A stretch of 64,000 bases of DNA. Origin: Capnocytophaga sp. ARDL2 (GTDB taxonomy: Bacteria; Bacteroidota; Bacteroidia; Flavobacteriales; Flavobacteriaceae). The position numbers and the translations under genes are program-made. The stretch spans positions 310,001 through 374,000 of the forward strand of contig NZ_CP168034.1 of assembly GCF_041530365.1 (NCBI RefSeq). Reading direction: 5' to 3'. Position 1 is the stretch's first letter. Every line of letters begins with the position of its first letter. Positions 56,474 through 63,456 of the stretch are shown here, piece after piece. The notes beneath the pieces are model-generated. The model worked only from the letters and a program-made list of their open reading frames with translations, was not told the DNA's origin and ran no database searches.

Positions 56474-57904
56474 ATGCTTCAATCAAAATTTAAATTTATC
56501 ACAATAGCAGTTGTAACGATTGCGATAGTACTTACGCTTTTGAGAGAACTCGTGGGATTAGACATTTCAGAAACTACGATGTTTGCTACGCGATGGGCGA
56601 TCGCAGCTGTATTAATTATTCACGCTTTTCTAAAGAAAAACCTTACCACTTGGATATTGGTTTGTATGCTTTTAGGTGTTTTTGTTGGAATTGATTATCC
56701 CAACGCAGCGATGGCATTGCAACCTTTGAGTAAAGGATTTATCAAATTGGTAAAAACCATTGTGGCACCGATTATCTTCGGAACATTGGTTTACGGTATC
56801 GCAGGACATAGCGACCTAAAACAAGTGGGACGCATGGCATGGAAATCTATGTCTTACTTCATCACCGCTACTACGATAGCCATTTTTATCGGATTGGCTG
56901 TCATCAATGTTACCAAAGCAGGTGAAGGTATCGATATTCAAAACATGCCGCAGGAAGAATTGCCAACTACAAAAAAAACATCTTCTGCCTTAGAACACCT
57001 GCCTGAACATGTACACGGATTGTACAAAGCTGCAAATTTTCTTTACGATTTATTTCCAGAAAACATCGTAAAATCTATGTACGAAAACCAAGTGCTACAA
57101 GTGGTGGTATTTTCGGTTTTGTTTGGTGTAGGTTTGGCGATGGTAGAAGAGAAAAAACGCAAACCGATGGTAGAGTTTACCGAGAGTTTGTCTGAGGTAA
57201 TGTTTAAATTTACCAATCTCATCATGTACTTTGCACCGATTGGCGTAGGAGCTGCCATGGCATACACCGTAGGACATTTGGGAGTAGATATTTTAAAGAA
57301 TTTATTCATGCTATTGGGGTCGCTTTACATAGCGTTGATTGTCTTTATGTTGGTGGTTTTTGTACCCGTAATGGTATTTTTAAAAATCCCTATCAAACAA
57401 TTCCTAAAAGCCATCAAAGAGCCAGTTTCTATCGCCTTTGCAACGACGAGTTCGGATGCCGCTTTGCCAAAAGCGATGAGCAATATGGAAAAATTTGGCG
57501 TACCGAGAAAAATCGTTTCGTTTGTGATTCCAACGGGCTATAGCTTCAACCTTGATGGGACTTCGCTTTATCTTTCATTGGCGTCGATTTTCGTAGCACA
57601 AGCCGCCGGAATGAACCTTTCGATAGGCGAACAAATGGCAATTGCTTTTACACTAATGGTTACATCAAAAGGAGTAGCCGCTGTACCGAGAGCCTCGCTG
57701 ATTGTATTGATTGCCACAGCAGAACAGTTTGGATTGCCCGTATTTATAATCGCAGCCATTTTGGGAATCGACGAATTGATGGACATGGCAAGAACCTCAG
57801 TAAATGTGATTGGAAACTGTTTAGCAACCGTAGTAGTAGCCAAATGGGAAAACGAATTTGACGACAAAGCTCCTTATAGTTTTGATCAAGCAATAGAAGA
57901 ATAA
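56474..57904 (+). CDS. Dicarboxylate/amino acid:cation symporter (DAACS family)
   Basis: 476 residues, a secondary transporter for glutamate, aspartate or C4-dicarboxylates with Na+ or H+. The re-entrant hairpin 1 motif TTSSDAALPKAM lies near 323-334 (Ser-rich), and the substrate/cation motif GYSFNLDGTSLYLSLA near 355 (NLDGT corresponds to NMDGT). An insertion of about 40 polar residues occurs around 155-195 (QNMPQEELPTTKKTSSALEH). The C-terminal domain RTSVNVIGNCLATVV matches the family. The ligand cannot be fixed. Single gene with its own promoter element. Confidence 0.93.
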   Translation: MLQSKFKFITIAVVTIAIVLTLLRELVGLDISETTMFATRWAIAAVLIIHAFLKKNLTTWILVCMLLGVFVGIDYPNAAMALQPLSKGFIKLVKTIVAPIIFGTLVYGIAGHSDLKQVGRMAWKSMSYFITATTIAIFIGLAVINVTKAGEGIDIQNMPQEELPTTKKTSSALEHLPEHVHGLYKAANFLYDLFPENIVKSMYENQVLQVVVFSVLFGVGLAMVEEKKRKPMVEFTESLSEVMFKFTNLIMYFAPIGVGAAMAYTVGHLGVDILKNLFMLLGSLYIALIVFMLVVFVPVMVFLKIPIKQFLKAIKEPVSIAFATTSSDAALPKAMSNMEKFGVPRKIVSFVIPTGYSFNLDGTSLYLSLASIFVAQAAGMNLSIGEQMAIAFTLMVTSKGVAAVPRASLIVLIATAEQFGLPVFIIAAILGIDELMDMARTSVNVIGNCLATVVVAKWENEFDDKAPYSFDQAIEE

Positions 57905-58098
57905 TTTACTTATATTCACTATGAAACAACCTGTTATCTTTTTACCACATAGACACAATAGTTGTTCACAACGAAGAAATTGATAATATTTTTAGAAATC
58001 AGAGACACTTCGCTTTCAAAGAAAACATAACCTGTAGTGTGTAAATTTGACAGCGTAGAATATGTAATTTCACATAAATTTTATACACTGAATAAAAA

Positions 58099-58506
58099 AT
58101 GAAAAAAGACATAGAAATTCCAAAAAGTGAACATGTATATTTAGCCGCTATACAAGAGTGGAACGACGATTTTCAAGAAAACAATTGGTATGTATATCTC
58201 ATCAACGGCAACAACCAACCCTTAGAAATGGTCATTGCAGTATCGAGAGCCTACGGGACAATTGATGGAGAGCAACGCAAAACAGGAACTTTCCGTCATG
58301 CGTTTACAGAAGTAAAACCCAACGAAGCTATCAAGATAGAATTGTTGGACAAGCAGATTTTGATCTTGAACAACGAGTTTAAAGTAACTTACTTTCTCAA
58401 TGATAAAATGCATGAGAAAAACTTTGTATTCAAAACCAATTCTATCAACGAAAAAGCACAGTCAGATCTTCCTGTTATAGACAAAAGAGGTGTATTGTTG
58501 AAGTAA
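58099..58506 (+). CDS. Conserved hypothetical protein upstream of lipB
   Basis: 135 residues without signal peptide or membrane segment. A beta-rich segment (NWYVYLINGNNQPLEMVIAV; TFRHAFTEVKPNEAIKIELL) is seen, but no family with a known role. The same gene pair with lipB occurs in flavobacteria as far as I recall. It ends 13 bp before lipB, so co-transcription is likely. Function unknown. Confidence 0.75.
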   Translation: MKKDIEIPKSEHVYLAAIQEWNDDFQENNWYVYLINGNNQPLEMVIAVSRAYGTIDGEQRKTGTFRHAFTEVKPNEAIKIELLDKQILILNNEFKVTYFLNDKMHEKNFVFKTNSINEKAQSDLPVIDKRGVLLK

Positions 58507-58519
58507 TAACCCACACAAA

Positions 58520-59239
58520 ATGAACAAAAAAGTAGTACTACAAGATTTAGGGCGAAAAGACTATAAGGAAACTTGGGATTTTCAAGAAAAATTGTTTCAA
58601 GAAATCGTAACTATCAAGTCAAACAACCGAAAAGAGGGAGCAGAACAGCAGATTACGCCCAACCACTTTTTGTTTGTAGAGCATCCACATGTTTACACTT
58701 TGGGAAAAAGCGGTGATATTTCCAATCTATTGCTTTCGGAAGATCAATTACAAGCCAAAGGAGCAACTTTTTACAAAATCAATCGTGGTGGGGACATTAC
58801 GTATCACGGGCAAGGACAGATTGTGGGTTATCCGATTTTGGATTTAGAAAATTTCTTTACAGACATACACAAATACTTGCGCTTGTTGGAAGAAACCATC
58901 ATCCGCACCATAGCCGAATACGGACTAAAAGGTGAACGCAGCGAGGGAGAAACAGGCGTTTGGCTGGATGTAGGGACACCATTTGCCAGAAAAATATGTG
59001 CTATGGGAGTGAGAGCTTCGCGTTGGGTAACGATGCACGGATTTGCCTTGAATGTAAACAGCGATTTGGGGTATTTTGACAATATCATCCCTTGTGGTAT
59101 TCGCGGAAAAGCAGTTGCCTCGCTCAATGTAGAATTGGGTGTGGAAAAAGTAGATGAAAACGAAGTAAAAGATAAAATTATTCGCCATTTTTCAGAATTA
59201 TTTGAAACGGAAATAAAAATCATAGACTCGCTTTATTGA
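58520..59239 (+). CDS. lipB: Octanoyltransferase
   Basis: Transfers octanoate from acyl carrier protein to the lipoyl domains of 2-oxoacid dehydrogenases and GcvH, the first step of lipoate synthesis; cytoplasmic. 239 residues. The signature GGDITYHGQGQIVGYPI lies near 94-110, the conserved Lys in FARKICAMGVR near 158, and the catalytic Cys in NIIPCGIRGKAVASL near 192. The stop codon lies inside the right half of a hairpin. Confidence 0.95.
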   Translation: MNKKVVLQDLGRKDYKETWDFQEKLFQEIVTIKSNNRKEGAEQQITPNHFLFVEHPHVYTLGKSGDISNLLLSEDQLQAKGATFYKINRGGDITYHGQGQIVGYPILDLENFFTDIHKYLRLLEETIIRTIAEYGLKGERSEGETGVWLDVGTPFARKICAMGVRASRWVTMHGFALNVNSDLGYFDNIIPCGIRGKAVASLNVELGVEKVDENEVKDKIIRHFSELFETEIKIIDSLY

Positions 59240-59265
59240 GCGAGTCTATGATTCATTTCTTTTTT
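59222..59265 (+). terminator. Terminator overlapping the lipB stop codon
   Basis: A perfect 11-bp stem ATAGACTCGCT (59222-59232) / AGCGAGTCTAT (59239-59249) around a 6-base loop, followed after 10 bp by a T-tract. The lipB stop codon (59237-59239) lies at the loop/right-arm border. Confidence 0.75.
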
Positions 59266-59274
59266 TTAAAAAAT

Positions 59275-59500
59275 TTATAAATTAAAAAAATAAAAAGTAA
59301 TAATAGAAGGACTTGTGTTATCTGCCATAAAATAAGTGTTACATTCATAATTTATTCTTTTTAAATTAACAATTTCATCTTTTGTAACAGAAGAAGATCT
59401 GCTTAATAATTCATTTGAAACCTCTTGACTTGTTTCTACATCTGTTCTATCACAACTTAAAACTGCAAGTAATGATAGTGAAAAAAATAATTTTTTTCAT
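59275..59500 (-). pseudogene. Small lipoprotein gene with poly-A frameshift
   Basis: An ATG at 59500 is followed by seven A. With six A the frame would read MKKLFFSLSLLAVLSCDRTD, a perfect short lipoprotein signal, and continue for about 74 codons (ETSQEVSNELLSRSSSVTKD, IVNLKRINYECNTYFMADN) to the stop at 59275. With seven A the reading stops after about 16 codons. Either a recent inactivation or slippage-dependent (phase-variable) expression. Function unknown; the gene borders the peptide cassette array but points away from it. Confidence 0.6.
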
Positions 59501-59604
59501 ACTTTCTACTTCTTTTTAAAATGATTAAACTACGAGACAAAATTTTTAAAAAAAACTTTTATTAAAAAAAACATAAATTTAACAATTTTCTAAATTAAAA
59601 TAAA

Positions 59605-60207
59605 ACCCGTTGTGCATTATGAAATAAACAAAAAAAGTTGTTTATTTAACTGAAAATCAGTATATTTAGTTCGCTAAAACAAATCAAAAATGAACAACTT
59701 AGGACAAATCGAAGATTCAATAAAGTTAAATATACGAAAGAATTTTAGAGGTTTTAAAAAAGTTTTTACCTTATCAAAGGAGAAAGCCAAAAATGAGTGA
59801 TTTAGAACTTGTGAATTTGAATTTAACTGCTGAATATTTAAGTATTGATAGTGAAATGTAACTGTTTAGAAAACTGCCTAATTCATTGAAAACCAAAATA
59901 GAAAGGAGTGTTTACAACAAAAGAAAACGAAATCTTTTTTATCATATAAATCAGATTAGGGAAAAACTTTACTTATTTAAGAAAAAGAGGAAAAAAATCG
60001 AAACATTATTTTGACTTCGTCAAATCTTCAATTTCGCAGTTATGTGATCAATTTATGATTAAAAGGAATTATGCAAAATCATTCAACGGTTTTAAAACAC
60101 GAATTATCAGTAAAATAACTGCTTTAACCTTAATTCAATACATTAACAAATTTGTATTAAAAAAGGAAATAAATAAAAGCAAGTATAATTTAAAATGCAC
60201 AACGGGC
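59605..60207 (+). mobile_element. Internally deleted IS982-type element
   Basis: 603 bp with ends ACCCGTTGTGCA (59605-59616) and TGCACAACGGGC (60196-60207). The transposase begins at 59690 (MNNLGQIEDSIKLN in its damaged frame) and resembles the intact copy at 32123-33001, but the segment between QIREKL and YLFKKKRK, which contains the first two catalytic Asp residues, is missing. Further stops (for example after SEM near 59860 and after TLF near 60012) are present. It is non-autonomous but both ends remain. Its right end lies 23 bp before the first double-glycine peptide gene. Confidence 0.85.
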
Positions 60208-60230
60208 ATTAATAATTAAATTTGTAAACA

Positions 60231-60419
60231 ATGAATTTAAACAAATTAAATATTACTGAGTTGAATGTTCAGGAGGTATTAGAGGTAGAAGGTGGTAGAA
60301 AATTTTTAAAAGAAATTGCTATCTTTGTTCTTGAAAAATGTCTTGAAAACGTTCACTTATTTGCTAGTCCAAACAACGAAAGATTTGTATTAGGACATGC
60401 CGGAGGCGGAAGACCATAA
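60231..60419 (+). CDS. Double-glycine-leader peptide 1 (bacteriocin-like precursor)
   Basis: 62 residues. The leader MNLNKLNITELNVQEVLEVE ends in Gly21-Gly22, the cleavage site used by C39-peptidase ABC exporters. The mature part would be 40 residues, starting RKFLKEIAIFVLEKCLENVH and ending GHAGGGRP, with one Cys. The leader is a diverged form of the two further copies at 61553 and 63272. A hairpin follows (60430-60461) and then a CPBP protease gene. The promoter seen before the other two peptides is missing here because the IS remnant occupies that place. Confidence 0.8.
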   Translation: MNLNKLNITELNVQEVLEVEGGRKFLKEIAIFVLEKCLENVHLFASPNNERFVLGHAGGGRP

Positions 60420-60429
60420 ATTTTTTTAA

Positions 60430-60461
60430 ATGGCTGTTTAGATAACTAAATAGCCGTTTTT
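60430..60461 (+). terminator. Attenuator hairpin behind peptide 1
   Basis: GGCTgTTTAG-ataa-CTAAATAGCC followed by GTTTTTT, 8-10 bp before the CPBP gene. It probably lowers transcription of the downstream gene relative to the peptide. Confidence 0.75.
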
Positions 60462-60468
60462 TACTATT

Positions 60469-60957
60469 ATGAAGAAAATATTTGATTTACTGGATGTATA
60501 TTTACCTAAAAACAACATTCTAAGATTTACTGCTATATTTATTTTCATCACTTTAGTTTCAATAGGAACAAGTTATTTTTTGGATGCTATTTTTACGGGA
60601 AGTGTTGTAGAAATAAGAAACATCAACGAAGAAAAAAATATATTCGTATTGTTTTTAGGATTGATAGTATTTGCTCCTTTTTTTGAAACTCTAATATTTC
60701 ATTGGATACCAGTTTTTCTGTATTCTTACTATAAAATAAATTCAAAATACGATTTATTGTTCATTTTTGTTTGTTCTATAATTTTTGGTATTTTACACGG
60801 AGTTAATATTGTAAATATTTTATCTGCGGTAATTGTAGGCTTTTTATATCTATTATTTACAATGTATTATGAGTATAAAGGTAAAAATTACTTTTTTGTT
60901 ATTGCATTTTTGCATCTTTTCAATAATTTATTAGCTTTTCTATACTATATTTTGTAA
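60469..60957 (+). CDS. CPBP (Abi) family intramembrane protease
   Basis: 162 residues with about five membrane segments. The metalloprotease motifs are present in the short Bacteroidota form: FAPFFETLIFHWIP near 68-81 (single Glu instead of Glu-Glu), FGILHG near 107-112 and HLFNN near 151-155. CPBP proteins in bacteriocin loci act in self-immunity or in precursor maturation; here it directly follows a double-glycine peptide, so one of these roles is likely. It is followed 10 bp later by the first HlyD fragment. Confidence 0.82.
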   Translation: MKKIFDLLDVYLPKNNILRFTAIFIFITLVSIGTSYFLDAIFTGSVVEIRNINEEKNIFVLFLGLIVFAPFFETLIFHWIPVFLYSYYKINSKYDLLFIFVCSIIFGILHGVNIVNILSAVIVGFLYLLFTMYYEYKGKNYFFVIAFLHLFNNLLAFLYYIL

Positions 60958-60967
60958 ATGTGAATCT

Positions 60968-61372
60968 ATGAAACTAAAAATCTACCCACTCCTCCTCTTC
61001 TTTTTGTTCATAGCCATTGGAGTTTTATTCATCGTAGAAGTACCTGTTTCCGTTTCTTCTCGTGGGGTGATAAGGTCTCAATCCGAGAATACGCCAATCG
61101 TTTCGGCGGTGAGTGGTAGGGTGGTTTTCAACAAGTTGCAGAAAAACAACCAAGCCATACAGAAAGGAGATACTTTGCTCATCGTTACTACCGAGCAATT
61201 GGACACTCAAAAAAGCCTTACCCATAGCCAAAGTGTAGATTTTCAAGCTCAATTATCAGACCTTTCTAAATTGGTCAATGGTAATTACTCGGGTTTGCAA
61301 ACGGGACTTTATCAACGAGAGGTTTCTGCGATGCAGGAGAGAATCGCACAGGTGCAGTCGCAGTTGGCATAG
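60968..61372 (+). pseudogene. HlyD-type export adaptor, 5' fragment 1
   Basis: 134 codons: cytoplasmic start, one membrane segment (LLLFFLFIAIGVLFIVEVPV), the first half of the lipoyl/barrel domain (SRGVIRSQSENTPIVSAVSG) and the beginning of the coiled coil (AMQERIAQVQSQLA), then TAG. Complete HlyD adaptors for peptide ABC exporters have about 370-430 residues, so two thirds are missing. The sequence 3' of the stop does not continue the family. It is nearly identical to the fragment at 62690-63094. A full-length copy probably lies outside the window. Confidence 0.8.
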
Positions 61373-61604
61373 TTGTTTCATTCTCTACCAGTTTTTCACA
61401 AACTCACATAGTTAAAATTTAGTTAAATACATTTTTTTTTTTTTTACATAAAAAAAATTTAATATAGATTTGCACCCAAGAAGAACAAAAGTGCACAAAA
61501 TATTTTTCTTATGAGTACAAAAAATAAAAATTAATAATTAAATTTGTAAACAATGAATTTAAACAAATTGAATGTTACTGAGTTGAATGCTCAGGAAATG
61601 AAAA
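60991..61604 (+). repeat. Direct repeat, copy 1 (HlyD fragment + promoter + peptide leader)
   Basis: About 614 bp nearly identical to 62713-63323. It covers most of the HlyD fragment, its 3' non-coding tail, the TAGATTTG promoter and the leader codons of peptide 2 up to about codon 17. Identity ends exactly where the leader gives way to the variable GG/mature region. Confidence 0.9.
61465..61472 (+). promoter_or_regulatory. Promoter element of peptide 2
   Basis: TAGATTTG (TAnnTTTG) lies 80 bp before the peptide start. An inverted repeat TGCAC...GTGCA follows at 61471-61495, and a 7-codon open frame MSTKNKN starts near 61511 in the leader. Confidence 0.65.
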
Positions 61605-61714
61605 CAACCGACGGAGGAATCTTGCCTGTCATAGCTGTTGCTGTTGCAGTAGTTTATGTAGCAAGTACTGTTCATGGATTAGCCAATGGGAAGAAATTCA
61701 ATGGACAGCCATAA
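61553..61714 (+). CDS. Double-glycine-leader peptide 2 (bacteriocin-like precursor)
   Basis: 53 residues: leader MNLNKLNVTELNAQEMKTTD ending Gly21-Gly22, then a 31-residue mature peptide starting ILPVIAVAVAVVYVASTVHG and ending KKFNGQP. The mature part is strongly hydrophobic with a basic tail, as in pore-forming class II bacteriocins. The start codon is preceded by AAATTTGTAAACA, identical to the other two copies. A hairpin follows and then two genes of unknown function, which are candidates for immunity. Confidence 0.85.
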   Translation: MNLNKLNVTELNAQEMKTTDGGILPVIAVAVAVVYVASTVHGLANGKKFNGQP

Positions 61715-61736
61715 TACTCTACTAAACGGTTAGTTT

Positions 61737-61770
61737 AAAAAAAACACTTCTTTTTTCGAAGTGTTTTCTT
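61737..61770 (+). terminator. Attenuator hairpin behind peptide 2
   Basis: AAAACACTTC-ttttttc-GAAGTGTTTT, 14 bp before the next gene. Confidence 0.8.
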
Positions 61771-61783
61771 TATTTTTTGAAAT

Positions 61784-62125
61784 ATGTACAAAAAAGATTT
61801 TATAAAAAGAAATATCGATGCTTTTTTAGAAGCGTTAACTATAAGAATTACGGGAGTGGAAATAGAGGATAAAGAAACTGTTTTATCTGATATGGCAAAG
61901 AAATATTTTGGAAAAGAATTGTGTTTTTTTACCGAGACATCGGCTGATCTTTTAATAAACGAATACAGTTGTGAAGATTTAGAATTAATAGTAGCACTAT
62001 TAGAAAATTCTTCAAATCAAAATACTCAAAAATGTATTGATCTATTGGAGTATATCAATAAAAATCACACCGTTTATTCTTTTGAAAGAGAAATGAAATT
62101 GTCTAAATTGAAAAATTACATTTAA
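61784..62125 (+). CDS. Hypothetical 113-residue protein in cassette 2
   Basis: No membrane segment or signal peptide. Charged, probably all-helical: FIKRNIDAFLEALTIRITGV at the start and LELIVALLENSSNQNTQKCI in the middle. No family is recognised. Its position between a double-glycine peptide and a membrane protein suggests a helper or immunity role, which is inference. It is followed after 2 bp by the membrane-protein gene. Confidence 0.65.
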   Translation: MYKKDFIKRNIDAFLEALTIRITGVEIEDKETVLSDMAKKYFGKELCFFTETSADLLINEYSCEDLELIVALLENSSNQNTQKCIDLLEYINKNHTVYSFEREMKLSKLKNYI

Positions 62126-62127
62126 AT

Positions 62128-62679
62128 ATGAATAACAAAAATATAGCTATTTTATTAATAGCATCTAAAACGTTAGACTTAATCTCAACATACTTAGTTG
62201 ACAAAACTCTTTCAACAGAAACGAGCATTTGGGTAAGTCGTTTTAATTTTGGTTGGAGTGGTTTTATATTAGTGAATATTATTTTTGTATTGTTTTTAGT
62301 TTTTTTTCTACAAAAAGTAAACAAAAATACTAAAGTTGTTGAAGAACTAGAAAAAAATAAAACCTTTAATAGTTTTAAAGAATATTTTAATTATATTCTG
62401 TTGGAAAGTAATACCAATAAAAGCTTTATTTATAAATTGTTATTTCAAAAAATTAGACTGTCTATTTTTACATATTTTTTTATTTATGCTCTTTCATATT
62501 CCATAATAACAATGAGTTTTATTGTGTCCTTAAGTAATTTTATGATTTATTTTGATATTTACGATTTATCTCATCTTGAAGATGACTTCTTAGGTCTTTT
62601 GTTGTTTATAATGAATATTTTTTGTCTTATTTATTTTTTTACAAAGCATATTTACAGACGGTATTTAAGATTTAATTAA
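62128..62679 (+). CDS. Hypothetical membrane protein in cassette 2
   Basis: 183 residues with four hydrophobic segments (about 5-20, 38-62, 113-140, 155-176) separated by a Lys/Asn-rich polar loop. AT-rich codon use stronger than in the housekeeping part of the window, suggesting acquired DNA. No family recognised. Small multi-span membrane proteins beside class II bacteriocins are often immunity proteins; this is the likeliest role but unproven. It ends 10 bp before HlyD fragment 2. Confidence 0.65.
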   Translation: MNNKNIAILLIASKTLDLISTYLVDKTLSTETSIWVSRFNFGWSGFILVNIIFVLFLVFFLQKVNKNTKVVEELEKNKTFNSFKEYFNYILLESNTNKSFIYKLLFQKIRLSIFTYFFIYALSYSIITMSFIVSLSNFMIYFDIYDLSHLEDDFLGLLLFIMNIFCLIYFFTKHIYRRYLRFN

Positions 62680-62689
62680 TGATTTTGAT

Positions 62690-63094
62690 TTGAAAAACAC
62701 AGTATATAAAATCCTCCTCTTCTTTTTGTTCATAGCCATTGGAGTTTTATTCATCGTAGAGGTTCCTGTTTCCGTTTCTTCTCGTGGGGTGATAAGGTCT
62801 CAATCCGAGAATACGCCAATCGTTTCGGCGGTGAGTGGTAGGGTGGTTTTCAACAAGTTGCAGAAAAACAACCAAGCCATACAGAAAGGAGATACTTTGC
62901 TCATCGTTACTACCGAGCAATTGGACACTCAAAAAAGCCTTACCCATAGCCAAAGTGCAGATTTTCAAGCTCAATTATCAGACCTTTCAAAATTGGTCAA
63001 TGGCAATTACTCGGGTTTGCAAACGGGACTTCATCAACGAGAGGTTTCTGCGATGCGGGAGAGAATCGCACAGGTGCAGTCGCAGTTGGCATAG
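62690..63094 (+). pseudogene. HlyD-type export adaptor, 5' fragment 2
   Basis: 134 codons from a TTG start, nearly identical from codon 9 onward to the fragment at 60968-61372, including the terminal TAG after QVQSQLA. The first eight codons differ (LKNTVYKI), showing that the repeat begins just inside the gene. Only the membrane anchor, half of the lipoyl domain and the coiled-coil start remain, so an export function of its own is unlikely. Confidence 0.8.
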
Positions 63095-63323
63095 TTGTTT
63101 CATTCTCTACCAGTTTTTCACAAACTCACATAGTTAAAATTTAGTTAAATACATTTTTTTTTTTACATAAAAAAAAATTAATATAGATTTGCACCCAAGA
63201 AAAACAAAAGTGCACAAAATATTTTTCTTATGAGTAGAAAAAATAAAAATTAATAATTAAATTTGTAAACAATGAATTTAAACAAATTGAATGTTACTGA
63301 GTTGAATGCTCAGGAAATGAAAA
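62713..63323 (+). repeat. Direct repeat, copy 2 (HlyD fragment + promoter + peptide leader)
   Basis: Matches 60991-61604 with few substitutions and small length changes in the T-run. It ends in the leader codons of peptide 3. Confidence 0.9.
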
Positions 63324-63400
63324 ACGTTGAAGGTGGTGCTATTCCTCTAATTGTTTGGGTAGCTGCTGCGTTTTTTGCTGGAACTTTTACAGCACGATAA
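63272..63400 (+). CDS. Double-glycine-leader peptide 3 (bacteriocin-like precursor)
   Basis: 42 residues: leader MNLNKLNVTELNAQEMKNVE with Gly21-Gly22, then a 20-residue mature peptide AIPLIVWVAAAFFAGTFTAR, almost a single membrane-spanning helix with a terminal Arg. The leader is identical to that of peptide 2 for the first 17 residues. Preceded by a TAGATTTG element (about 63182-63189) and a 7-codon frame MSRKNKN. A strong terminator follows. Confidence 0.82.
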   Translation: MNLNKLNVTELNAQEMKNVEGGAIPLIVWVAAAFFAGTFTAR

Positions 63401-63404
63401 AAAA

Positions 63405-63440
63405 CAAAAGTTCTTGGTTTAAAAACCAAGAACTTTTTAC
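63405..63440 (+). terminator. Terminator or attenuator behind peptide 3
   Basis: AAAGTTCTTGGTTT-aaa-AACCAAGAACTTTTT, a long perfect stem with a U-tract, directly after the peptide stop codon. Confidence 0.9.
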
Positions 63441-63456
63441 ATATTATCATACACTA

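Noticed and set aside
60968..61372. A functional short HlyD-like protein
   Set aside because: It lacks the second half of the lipoyl domain, the returning coiled coil and the barrel domain, and is repeated with the same abrupt end at 63094.
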